Shown: in pieces, positions 9,032-17,249 of the stretch
How the letters are laid out: every line of letters starts with the position of its first letter
Numbering within the stretch: the first letter of the stretch is position 1
Source: OMG group bacterium
GTDB taxonomy: Bacteria; Pseudomonadota; Gammaproteobacteria; Pseudomonadales; Azotimanducaceae
Length of the DNA: 64,000 nucleotides
Assembly: GCA_012267385.1 (NCBI GenBank)
Contig: JAAXGW010000011.1
Coordinates: forward strand, 1 to 64,000
Direction: 5' to 3'
Notes under the pieces: generated by a model
What the model was told of the DNA's origin: nothing
Databases searched by the model: none
Seen by the model: the letters and a program-made list of their open reading frames with translations, nothing else
Made by a program: the position numbers and the translations under genes

Positions 9032-10395
9032 AAAACAATGAATAGTCCCATCGTTCTCCGTGTATTCTTCACATTATCGTATGACGACAAAATTGCTGTA
9101 AATGCATAACCATAAAAAACATACAAGAGCAAACTAAAAAGCAGGAAATGAAATACCACACTCGGTCGAAAGAAAAATTCATATATATCCGCAAAAGCTC
9201 CGAGGTTTTGCGACCAAGGGACGTTTAGAAACACAAAGAAGAGCCCTATCCAAATTCCCAGAGACGCTAGGTAGACGCAAGATTGTCCCCACACTTTCCC
9301 ATCTAACAACTCACTAGATTGAAGGTTGGACATCAGTTGGTCAATTAGTTTATTAGATTTTTCTTCGACAATGGACAAGCTAAGTCCTTGCATTCCTATA
9401 CTGTACAGAATCACCATCGCGTAAATCAACCCGAAGCGAAAAAAAGGCGAATAGTCTCGTTCACTCTTGGTAATTTGGTCTGATGAAAGTTGTTCTGTCC
9501 TAATTGTCGTACGAGTCATACCCGATACGAGCTCGTCTGGAGACACCCCAGAAGTCAAGAATCTACTCTTTTGAAGGGCACTAGCAGTTACGCTACGATA
9601 CCAGTTTACCAATGCAGTAACTAGTTCATTCAGTTGGGTATTCCGCGAAATGAACTTTAGCTCTGTCATACCGCTCTGCACATTTTCGGGAATCACAAAG
9701 TAACCTTCGATTTCTTCGGATTCGAGAAGCACTTGAAATTCTGCTTCCGTGGTTGCCCCTACGTTAGTTTCGTTGAAGAAATTTGTCGACATCGCTGGAA
9801 TGCTTGGCGCAACGACATCGCGCTGAATTGACCACCAGGCCGAAAATTCATCGGGAAAATTTCCTACTTCTTCGCTCAGACCGAGATTTTTGTGTGATCC
9901 AAGACCAAGTAACGGTTCAATACATAATAGTCCCGGCTCTCTGATAGACAAAGAGCGGAGCTTCTCTATTTTTTCGAGAAATGAGTCCCTTTCGGTCACC
10001 AGTTCGCCATGCATTTTCTCCTGCCAAGTTTCAAACTCGTGCGCGGTCATATCCAATACAGCTGACAAGAATTCATAACGGTCATTTCTGTCTATTTCAT
10101 CACGAATGTCTTGACTCATTTCATTGCTGAGATCAAATACTCCGTATGTTAGAACGATCGGTTGTGAACCTTTGTTTAGTGTGACCAGCCAATCGAGATA
10201 GTATTCTGGGTTGTCAACACTGTGATTGTCCGTCCATTGGGTGTGAACTGGCTCGTGAAGAAAGAATTTAAGACCCACAGCCAACAAAAATAGTATAAAA
10301 GGCGCAGCACCTGCACTCAGCCAAAACACCCAGCTTGTCAACGCGGACTTCCACTCGTGGCGCATTAGAATCCAAACTGTTTTCCAATGATTCAT
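8953..10395 (-). CDS. ABC-2 type permease (array member P3, type C), frameshifted C-terminus
   Basis: A 480-residue frame covering most of an ABC-2 permease: N-terminal helix at about 20-43, extracytoplasmic domain with GYFVIP and LVNWYRSVT, then EEKSNKLIDQLMSNLQ, LLDGKVWG and the first core helices. It is most like P5. The homologous C-terminal helices continue in the minus-1 frame (8783-9031). The original frame runs on into a short nonsense tail (HFHGQISSSTASV). The switch falls at a run of six T on the coding strand, where the Phe codon could slip, so a one-base deletion or ribosomal slippage are both possible. It lies 31 bases downstream of P2 on the same strand. Confidence 0.75.
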   Translation of the reverse strand: MNHWKTVWILMRHEWKSALTSWVFWLSAGAAPFILFLLAVGLKFFLHEPVHTQWTDNHSVDNPEYYLDWLVTLNKGSQPIVLTYGVFDLSNEMSQDIRDEIDRNDRYEFLSAVLDMTAHEFETWQEKMHGELVTERDSFLEKIEKLRSLSIREPGLLCIEPLLGLGSHKNLGLSEEVGNFPDEFSAWWSIQRDVVAPSIPAMSTNFFNETNVGATTEAEFQVLLESEEIEGYFVIPENVQSGMTELKFISRNTQLNELVTALVNWYRSVTASALQKSRFLTSGVSPDELVSGMTRTTIRTEQLSSDQITKSERDYSPFFRFGLIYAMVILYSIGMQGLSLSIVEEKSNKLIDQLMSNLQSSELLDGKVWGQSCVYLASLGIWIGLFFVFLNVPWSQNLGAFADIYEFFFRPSVVFHFLLFSLLLYVFYGYAFTAILSSYDNVKNTRRTMGLFIVFWYFLLLFPLFLFHFHGQISSSTASV

Positions 10396-10426
10396 ACACT
10401 AAGCAATTTTTTCTTCCAAGCGCTTA

Positions 10427-10786
10427 TTACTCTTTTGGGCGCGCCAGTCTAAAGAGTGATCCAAGACTCACAATTTCGCGCTCCAAGAGCATTCCAGGAA
10501 TGTAGATTCTGACAGACATTTGTCGAATCACAACTAGACTAGCACTCATAATTAACACAATCAACAAGTAGGTTGGTAGATTCGGTAGAGCAGCTGTTCT
10601 TGCTATCATGAATAAAGGCGAGAACGGGGGGATGAAGCTCATTATTGAAGTGAAAACACTCTCCTGTTGAATCAAAACATATACCAACATTGGGAGCACG
10701 ACGAAGAAACCGATCAGAGCAAACGGTTGATTAACGTACAGAGTGTCCTTTACGTCTGAACAACAAGAGCCTAGCGCAGCATTCAA
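10427..10786 (-). pseudogene. C-terminal fragment of permease P2, out of frame
   Basis: A 119-residue frame that carries the C-terminal third of the ABC-2 permease P2. It includes NAALGSCCSDVK, matching ALGSLCDDVK in P4, FIPPFSPLFMIARTAALP, and the terminal FRLARPKE. It begins at a TTG that overlaps the stop of the upstream frame by four bases, and re-reading one T would fuse the two into a normal permease. It could be mistaken for a separate small gene, but without the upstream frame it lacks the ATPase-contacting region. Confidence 0.7.
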
Positions 10787-11928
10787 AAGCCAAACGATGA
10801 AAACGCAAATGCCCCAAAAATTATGAAGTTCAATATCTTGATAGGATGCAACAGTTCACTTAACAACATAGAGTCGGAGAGTAAGAGCAACGACGGTATT
10901 CCAATGATGAATAACCATGCACCTAGTCCGATGCCTACCACTAGCACATTTCCTAGTACTTTACCGTCCAAGAGTGAGAGCGGGTCTATACTGGAAAACA
11001 GTATTTCCCCTACTTTGCTTGTTTTTTCTTCTATGGAGCTCGTTAAAACAAGATAACTTCCACCACCCCAAATTAAAGCTAATAGTGCAATGTAAGGTAT
11101 GGACGTGATTTTGTCCACAATCGTGACTGTCGATGTCTTTGTCGTTTGTCCCTGTTTTAATATTGCAGAGTTCTCTACGGTAGCCGAAGGATTCATAGAG
11201 ACGTGGTCTACATATACCCTAACCATGAGATCTTCAAACTGATCTGAATCGACAATGGGTTCCAACAAACGAACTTCTCGTAAGGCTCGGGTAGTCATGA
11301 TTTCAAACCATGTCTTCAACTCATCGAGTCGTGCCTGTTTCGGCGCAGTTAGGTCTTTCTTTACAACAAAACGAGCTCCCTGATTGGTGTGTACCAAATC
11401 CTTCGGTAACACGAAATATCCAGCGATCTTTTCTTGCTGAAACCACACGTTCAATGTCTCGATTGAATCAAAACCTTCTTCATATTCACGAAAGCGATTT
11501 AGCGACAATTCAGGATACCAGTCGAAGTTTGGGGCAATACGATCCCGAAATTCTTGATAATCTTTAACTGTATCTTCTTTGTGCCCACTATCATGTTCTC
11601 TGACTACTAAATCTCGATCGTGTATGTCAATCTGATAACGAATACTATCCGAGAGACTCTCAGTTTCATCGACCACACAATAATAGAGTACCTGACCACG
11701 TAGGTTAAAACGCAACTCTTCAACAACCCCCTCAAATCCATCCGCAAAAACCTCATTGAGATCCGTTTCCTCGTCTTCAAAGATAGCAAACATCGCTACC
11801 AATCCTAAGATTGGCAGTGCAAAAATGACTGGATAGAGTAAAGTAAAAAACCAAAAAGCTTTAGTTTGAATAGTCGAGAGCATCTCACGAACTGCTACGG
11901 TCCATACTGTTTGAAACTTTAGTCTCAC
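10783..11928 (-). CDS. ABC-2 type permease (array member P2, type B), frameshifted
   Basis: A 381-residue frame with the start pattern WTVAVREMLSTIQTK, an N-terminal helix at about 24-46, an extracytoplasmic domain with GYFVLP, then EEKTSKVGEILFSSIDPLS, LLDGKVLG and three core helices. It stops with TGA directly after SSFGF. In paralogs the next residues are the ALGS motif, and here these are found one frame back, in 10427-10786. The gene is therefore split by a single-base loss at a TTTT run. The product as read would lack about 115 residues and is unlikely to be a working permease unless the frame is restored. It lies 186 bases downstream of P1. Confidence 0.75.
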   Translation of the reverse strand: MRLKFQTVWTVAVREMLSTIQTKAFWFFTLLYPVIFALPILGLVAMFAIFEDEETDLNEVFADGFEGVVEELRFNLRGQVLYYCVVDETESLSDSIRYQIDIHDRDLVVREHDSGHKEDTVKDYQEFRDRIAPNFDWYPELSLNRFREYEEGFDSIETLNVWFQQEKIAGYFVLPKDLVHTNQGARFVVKKDLTAPKQARLDELKTWFEIMTTRALREVRLLEPIVDSDQFEDLMVRVYVDHVSMNPSATVENSAILKQGQTTKTSTVTIVDKITSIPYIALLALIWGGGSYLVLTSSIEEKTSKVGEILFSSIDPLSLLDGKVLGNVLVVGIGLGAWLFIIGIPSLLLLSDSMLLSELLHPIKILNFIIFGAFAFSSFGF

Positions 11929-12114
11929 TACGATGTCATTTTGGTACGATATAAAGTGTTTTAACTTGGTGGTCGATCTGCTCGAAATCTACTCAATGAT
12001 TCGATCGATACTCGAAGCACTGCAACGAGAGGAACGCCCTTCGAAATAAGATGGAGTCTTAACAACGGCAACAACTTGCAAGTTCAATATCCGTCCATTG
12101 CTAAGTGTCGGCCA

Positions 12115-13704
12115 TCAGTTCGTACCACCAACCAATCGTACTAAGCCCTTGATTCCCGCTGGCTTGTTTTCCAGCAAGATTCCTTTGGTATAAATCTTCT
12201 TGGCTAGCCATCGAACGCCTAGAGTACACGCAGTCATCCATACGAGTATCAATAGATAGTTGATCCAGGCTACTTCAGCTACTATATTCATCATGACAAA
12301 CGGCGTGAACGGTGGTATATACGACATTACTGTTGGTAACGTACCAGTTTTGTCTAACGCGATTGGAACCATGAGAACCAAAGGAACAATCGCTACTAGG
12401 TTTATCGGAGTCGCCATCATTTGCGCTTCTCTGACGTTCGAACATACAGATCCGAGCGCGGACAACGAATAACCGTAGAACGCAAACCCTAGTATGAAGA
12501 AAATCATGAAATTGATGACAAATAGCGGATTAAAAATGGAGCTCAGAGCACTACTTTGCAAGAATTCTCCAACCTGCGGGAGGAAGGAAGCCGCGACGTT
12601 GGAACCCAGTATGATGGGTAGCGAAATTAAAGAGATCCAAAGACCGACAACCGTGAGCAACGTGAGTGCAGACCCTAACAACTTACCATCCATTAGTTGA
12701 ACCGAATCAAGATCCGATAGCAATACTTCAACTAACTTCGTAGATTTTTCTTCTACTGTGTTGGTCATCAAAATGGTAGCGCCGATAAACACTAAGAACC
12801 ACAGAATGTATTGATATACTGCTGGAGCGAACTCTCCCACGGTTTCCCAAACAGTCACTTCCTTCGTCGCATCGCCCGCAGCTAAAGGAGTCGAACTAGT
12901 TCGACCTGCAGAATCTCGAGGCGGTTCAACTGCCTTGCTAGTTTGAAATGACGCTCGTTGTAAGAGCCAAAGTGCGGTTTCACGACTGATATCCGATTCC
13001 GCGAATTTTTTGTTCTGAATCACGCGGGTAGCAAAACTCTCGTACCAATTTGCGAGATCTTGTTTCAAAATGTTTTCTGTGACGAACTTCGCATTCTCAT
13101 TAGAGTTAACAAAATCTTCGGGGATGATGAAATAACCTAAGATTTGTCCTCCTTTGAGTCTAGAAATAAGCTCCTGCTCTGTCAGATTCTCAGTGAGGAT
13201 TTCCTCGTATCTAGCAAAGGATACAGTGGGCGCGAGTTCTACGATTCGCACTTTATTGTTTTGCCACCAAACACTGAATCGTTCTGCTAGTGTATAGCTT
13301 GTAAGCGTCGTTGAGTTTGATTGCGGATGCTCAAGAAATTCCATGAAGGAATTAACAAGATCGGGTATCGCCATTGTTTGGGTTGCTTCATGAACATCAA
13401 ATAGGATTGCTTCATCTTCGGAAACCGGTTCCCGTTGCGCGAGCGCTCCGACGAAAATTGACAGGTCTGTTCGAAGGATTTCATTCCGAATGTCTATTCC
13501 GATACCTTCGCTGCGATCAATGACGTAATAGGAACCCACAGTCACCGAAGTGCTCGCTAAAGTCGCTGCGAACATTCCGAAAATAACCAAGATCAACGTC
13601 ACCACAGGCATGAGCAACGCCCCTAACCAAAACATTTTGGTCGACGTTGCTTCTAACCAATCGCGCTGCGCAATTAGCCAAACCGCGTACAAACGGTTAA
13701 GCAT
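12115..13704 (-). CDS. ABC-2 type permease next to its ATPase (array member P1)
   Basis: An intact 529-residue permease of the NatB/YhaP-like ABC-2 family and the one most closely tied to the ATPase: its ATG overlaps the end of the ATPase gene by 8 bases, so the two are translationally coupled. It has an N-terminal helix at about 22-45, an extracytoplasmic domain of about 230 residues with GYFIIP, then EEKSTKLVEVLLSDLDSVQ, LMDGKLLG, ALGSVCSNV and four to five further helices ending in a short basic tail. Family members pair with NatA-like ATPases to export sodium or small molecules. P1 with the ATPase alone would make a complete exporter, and the other six copies may be alternative or additional membrane partners. 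The substrate is not identifiable. Confidence 0.9.
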   Translation of the reverse strand: MLNRLYAVWLIAQRDWLEATSTKMFWLGALLMPVVTLILVIFGMFAATLASTSVTVGSYYVIDRSEGIGIDIRNEILRTDLSIFVGALAQREPVSEDEAILFDVHEATQTMAIPDLVNSFMEFLEHPQSNSTTLTSYTLAERFSVWWQNNKVRIVELAPTVSFARYEEILTENLTEQELISRLKGGQILGYFIIPEDFVNSNENAKFVTENILKQDLANWYESFATRVIQNKKFAESDISRETALWLLQRASFQTSKAVEPPRDSAGRTSSTPLAAGDATKEVTVWETVGEFAPAVYQYILWFLVFIGATILMTNTVEEKSTKLVEVLLSDLDSVQLMDGKLLGSALTLLTVVGLWISLISLPIILGSNVAASFLPQVGEFLQSSALSSIFNPLFVINFMIFFILGFAFYGYSLSALGSVCSNVREAQMMATPINLVAIVPLVLMVPIALDKTGTLPTVMSYIPPFTPFVMMNIVAEVAWINYLLILVWMTACTLGVRWLAKKIYTKGILLENKPAGIKGLVRLVGGTN

Positions 13705-14632
13705 TAGCGATTGTCTCGGATGTGTCTCCGGAGCCTCCTACTTCGCGTATGAAGATCTCGTGTAATGACGCTGAGTTAGCATTGAATTGCGTCACCGTAG
13801 TGCGTTCACAAATTGCTTTCAGCAATGTCTGTAAGTCACATTCAGGATCGACTTCAAGGGTTGCTGCTCGACCGATTTGTTTAACTGAAAGAACACCTTG
13901 CAATCCATCAAAAACAGCGACATCACCTTCGTGATCGACAGACACTACATCGCCTTTTCGAATTTCGTCAATTGGCCCTTCGAGAACTGCTTTACCCTTA
14001 TTGATTAAGACCACTGCGTCACAAAGAGATTCTGCTTGTTCCATTATGTGCGTGGACAGAATGACCGTTGAGTTTTCTTTAACTTTATCCAAGATAATCG
14101 AACGGACTACTTCTACATTCACAGGATCTAATCCACTAAAGGGTTCGTCCAATACCATGAGTATGGGATCGTGTACTAGAGTTGCCATGAGCTGGACTTT
14201 TTGCCCCATGCCTTTAGAAAGTGCTTGACACTTTTCTTTTTCCCACTCCAACAGCTGAAATTCACTGAGCAGTGCTTTTGCTTTTGCAGCCGCATCTCTT
14301 TTACGCATTCCATTGAGACGACCGAAGTAAACGATGTAGTCTATGACGCGCATGCGCTTGTATAAGCCTTTTTCTTCAGGAAGATAGCCGATAAGGTGTC
14401 TTACGTCTTTAACGTCATCCGCATCAAGCACCTTTATGGTGCCTGAGGTCGGTTTACTAATCCCAACGAGAATGCGCATCGCAGTGGTCTTGCCTGCACC
14501 ATTGGGACCGATGAACCCATAGACGCTACCACTCGGTATTTGTAAGCTGAGCCGGTCTAGTGCTACGAGTGATCCGAATTTCTTCCGCGTTTGTTCAAAC
14601 GTTACACTGTGGGTTGAATTATTGTTGGTCAA
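13697..14632 (-). CDS. ABC transporter ATP-binding protein, NatA/YhaQ-like
   Basis: A 311-residue ATPase subunit of an ABC-2 exporter. Visible motifs are Walker A GPNGAGKTT at residues 42-50, Q-loop region YLPEEKGLY, signature LSKGMGQK, Walker B LMVLDEP and H-loop STHIME. A C-terminal extension of about 90 residues (DUF4162-like) is typical of NatA/YhaQ proteins. It is the only ATP-binding subunit found in the 14-kb permease region, so it presumably energises several permeases. It lies 47 bases after murF and overlaps the start of permease P1 by 8 bases. It is probably cotranscribed from the promoter upstream of the agmatinase gene. Confidence 0.93.
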   Translation of the reverse strand: MTNNNSTHSVTFEQTRKKFGSLVALDRLSLQIPSGSVYGFIGPNGAGKTTAMRILVGISKPTSGTIKVLDADDVKDVRHLIGYLPEEKGLYKRMRVIDYIVYFGRLNGMRKRDAAAKAKALLSEFQLLEWEKEKCQALSKGMGQKVQLMATLVHDPILMVLDEPFSGLDPVNVEVVRSIILDKVKENSTVILSTHIMEQAESLCDAVVLINKGKAVLEGPIDEIRKGDVVSVDHEGDVAVFDGLQGVLSVKQIGRAATLEVDPECDLQTLLKAICERTTVTQFNANSASLHEIFIREVGGSGDTSETIANA

Positions 14633-14679
14633 TTGGTAAACCTCAGTTGGTGGATTGAATTCGTTTTTTCGAGATCGAA

Positions 14680-16041
14680 CTATGTTAGTGATTTTCGAAG
14701 GTTTTGCACAAAGTTAGCTTGCCAAAAGAAGCTATTTGAGCCTTTTACTAGAACAACATCATTTTGGTTCAACGTGCACACTAGGTGGTCGAGGAGATCG
14801 GCACTGACATGTTCATAGAAATACTTTTCTTTTGGAGAGTCCACAATCTCGTATAGGTGACGCATAAGGCTTCCAACGCAATACAAAACTTCGACATCAC
14901 CTATTTCGGGTGCAATGCTTTCGTGTAATTTTTGAGCATGAATCCCTAATTCGTTCATCTGCGCAAGGACGGCGATTCTGCGACCGTTAGCCGGTCGTTT
15001 ACGAAGTTCTCTCAAAGCAGCAATCATGCTGGTTGGATTAGCATTGTAACTGTCGTCGATAATGGTCACTTCGTTAACTTCAATACTGTTTCCACGTCCT
15101 TGCGGTAGAGTGCTTTTAAGTTGTTGTAGACACTTCAAACTTTGCCCAAGAGAGGATAAAACTGCTCCACATGCCGCGACGCTTTCAGCTCGATGATGAC
15201 CTCCTCCAGGCACCTCTACTCTCACACCGTCATTTTCCCGTTTGAATTCGAACCAATTGCCTCGTTCATGCTTGATCGATATGTCTGCTTTGTCTTCAAA
15301 CCCAAAAGTGAGCCTTCGTGCGGGTTTGTCGATATATTTGGTATCTTTCAATGAGTATGGGAGCACCACGCAACCTGAGTTAGAGAGTCCTTCAACGATA
15401 GAGAACTTTTCCTTTTCCAATGCATCAAGATCTTTGAAGTGCCCGATATGTACCGGAAGGACATTTAATACGACCACGACATTGGGGTGAGCCAACCTGC
15501 TTAGCGGTGCTATTTCCCCAGGATGGTTTGTACCGATTTCATAGACTGCTACCTTGGTGTCCTTTGGAGTAACTGCTAAACTCAAAGGTAGACCGATGTA
15601 GTTATTAAAACTTCCCTGAGCACTAAATCCATCCGTTGTGGACTGAAGAAAGGTCTTGAGAGTGGTTTTACCACTACTTCCTGTAATCGCTATAGCCGAA
15701 CAATCAATTTGATGACGTCGGTACTTTCCTATTGCCCAAAGCGCATCGATCGAGTCCTTCACCCGAAGTGTGGGTACGGAGCTTTCGATGTCCCTACTTG
15801 CGATTAAACCAACGGCACCGTTCTCAACAGCACTTGAGATATAGTCGTGGCCGTCTCTACCAGTTCGAACTGCGACTTGAAAACGTGGTCCAGGATCTCC
15901 AGGTAAAGGTAGAAACAGATCCCCGGTTTGAATCAATCGAGAATCAAAATGAATACCGTTAATATCGGGGCCGCGCTGAGCAGGCAGACCTAAACTGTGG
16001 CATAGTTCGTCCCAAGTCCAAAGGGGTAGATGCTCACTCAC
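14680..16041 (-). CDS. murF: UDP-N-acetylmuramoyl-tripeptide--D-alanyl-D-alanine ligase
   Basis: MurF adds the D-Ala-D-Ala dipeptide to the UDP-MurNAc tripeptide, the last cytoplasmic ligation of peptidoglycan precursor synthesis. The 453 residues have the normal three Mur-ligase domains. These are an N-terminal substrate domain (FDSRLIQTGDLFLPL), a central ATPase domain with the P-loop GSSGKTT at 121-127 and GTNHPGEI, and a C-terminal domain with DDSYNANPTSM. The length is typical. It overlaps the upstream agmatinase-family gene by four bases and lies 47 bases before the ABC ATPase. This is not the usual position in the division/cell-wall (dcw) cluster. A second murF may exist elsewhere, but this copy shows no sign of decay. 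Confidence 0.93.
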   Translation of the reverse strand: MSEHLPLWTWDELCHSLGLPAQRGPDINGIHFDSRLIQTGDLFLPLPGDPGPRFQVAVRTGRDGHDYISSAVENGAVGLIASRDIESSVPTLRVKDSIDALWAIGKYRRHQIDCSAIAITGSSGKTTLKTFLQSTTDGFSAQGSFNNYIGLPLSLAVTPKDTKVAVYEIGTNHPGEIAPLSRLAHPNVVVVLNVLPVHIGHFKDLDALEKEKFSIVEGLSNSGCVVLPYSLKDTKYIDKPARRLTFGFEDKADISIKHERGNWFEFKRENDGVRVEVPGGGHHRAESVAACGAVLSSLGQSLKCLQQLKSTLPQGRGNSIEVNEVTIIDDSYNANPTSMIAALRELRKRPANGRRIAVLAQMNELGIHAQKLHESIAPEIGDVEVLYCVGSLMRHLYEIVDSPKEKYFYEHVSADLLDHLVCTLNQNDVVLVKGSNSFFWQANFVQNLRKSLT

Positions 16042-17000
16042 TTAGAGTGGTATTCGACCTTAGGATGAATGCAGAGCATTTCGTAGACCAGATTAGCGGC
16101 TAACAACGAAGTGCTCTTCGACAAATCAAACGGAGGACACACTTCGACCACATCACACCCTACTATATGTAGGTCACGACACCCTCTAATAATTTCTAAC
16201 GCTTGAACGACAGACAAGCCTCCTGGCTCTGGAGTACCCGTACCAGGCGCCACCGAAGGATCCAATCCATCGATGTCGAAACTGATATAAGTAGGATGGT
16301 TTCCTATGTCAGCTCGCAGTTCTGTCATAAGAGGATTCAACGATTTATGCCAACACTCATGAGCCTCAATCACACGGAAACCCTGATTCCGGCACCAATC
16401 AAAGTCGTCTGGGTGATACCCAGTACCTCGTAGCCCTATCTGGTAGACTTTGTTGCATTCGAGTAGATCTTCTTCCACGGCGCGTCTAAAGGGAGTGCCG
16501 TGGGTGTAGCGTTCGCCGAACATGTGCTCGTTTGCGTCAGCATGTGCATCCACGTGGATTACTGCGACTGGACCATGAGCCGCGCGCATCGCACGCAGAA
16601 TTGGTAAGACAATGGAATGATCTCCACCTAGAGCAAACGGAACGCATCCACTTTCAAGAATCTTCTGGTAATTCAACGAAATGATTTCATAGCTCTGTTC
16701 GATGTTGTAAGTGTTGATAGGCAAATCACCAAGGTCCGCTACTTGCATGGAATCGAACGGTTTTGCGCCGGTAGCCATGTTATAGGGACGCAGTAATCGC
16801 GATTCGTCCCTGATTTCGCGTGGAGCGAGGCGAGCACCCGGACGGTTTGAAGTCGCAATATCAAGAGGAATACCTACGATTCCCGCATCAATTTTTTCAC
16901 CGATCTGTCCTTCAGCAACACGCATGAAAGTAACCGGACCACCGAAACGTGGCATCTCGTTTCCAGACAGTGGTTGATTGAATGTTTGGGTTGAAGTCAA
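16038..17000 (-). CDS. speB: Agmatinase/guanidinobutyrase family ureohydrolase
   Basis: A 320-residue dimanganese ureohydrolase that splits a guanidino compound into urea and an amine. All metal-binding motifs are present: GGDHS (His128), DAHAD (Asp151, His153, Asp155) and SFDIDGLDPS (Asp242, Asp244), followed by the signature GTGTPEPGG. The loop YTHGTPFRRA is typical of the agmatinase/guanidinobutyrase branch rather than arginase. The exact substrate (agmatine, guanidinobutyrate or another guanidine) cannot be set from sequence alone, so the symbol is provisional. It is the first gene of the minus-strand run leading through murF into the ABC array, and the four-base overlap with murF implies coupling. 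The upstream region is shared with divergent sppA. Confidence 0.85.
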   Translation of the reverse strand: MTSTQTFNQPLSGNEMPRFGGPVTFMRVAEGQIGEKIDAGIVGIPLDIATSNRPGARLAPREIRDESRLLRPYNMATGAKPFDSMQVADLGDLPINTYNIEQSYEIISLNYQKILESGCVPFALGGDHSIVLPILRAMRAAHGPVAVIHVDAHADANEHMFGERYTHGTPFRRAVEEDLLECNKVYQIGLRGTGYHPDDFDWCRNQGFRVIEAHECWHKSLNPLMTELRADIGNHPTYISFDIDGLDPSVAPGTGTPEPGGLSVVQALEIIRGCRDLHIVGCDVVEVCPPFDLSKSTSLLAANLVYEMLCIHPKVEYHSK

Positions 17001-17204
17001 ATGATGAACTCGATCGGAAACCTAAAGTTTAAAGGAATGTACTGTAACAACAAACCAGAATTCGTTGTAGGCACAATTAATTTTAGAGCTAGGAATTAAA
17101 GAAATCCTCGTCAAAGAAGGGTTAGATGTTAAAACGTGGGTAAACCTCGTGTTTCTCGTCGATGGGGCCGCCCGCCCGAATAGAGCTTCGTGGGATCGCA
17201 ACAT

Positions 17205-17234
17205 TTGTCTAGAATTTTCATCTTTCCTAGACAA
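17205..17234. promoter_or_regulatory. Perfect 8-bp inverted repeat upstream of sppA
   Basis: TTGTCTAG at 17205-17212 and CTAGACAA at 17227-17234 are exact reverse complements separated by 14 bases. They end 15 bases before the sppA ATG, in the divergent region shared with the agmatinase gene. The repeat may be a regulator binding site or a leader hairpin affecting sppA translation. Confidence 0.4.
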
Positions 17235-17249
17235 GCACCCTACTCTTTT

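Noticed and set aside
10783..10786. Four-base overlap of two permease frames taken as translational coupling of two genes
   Set aside because: The two frames together make one permease aligned with intact paralogs, so this is a frameshift rather than two genes.
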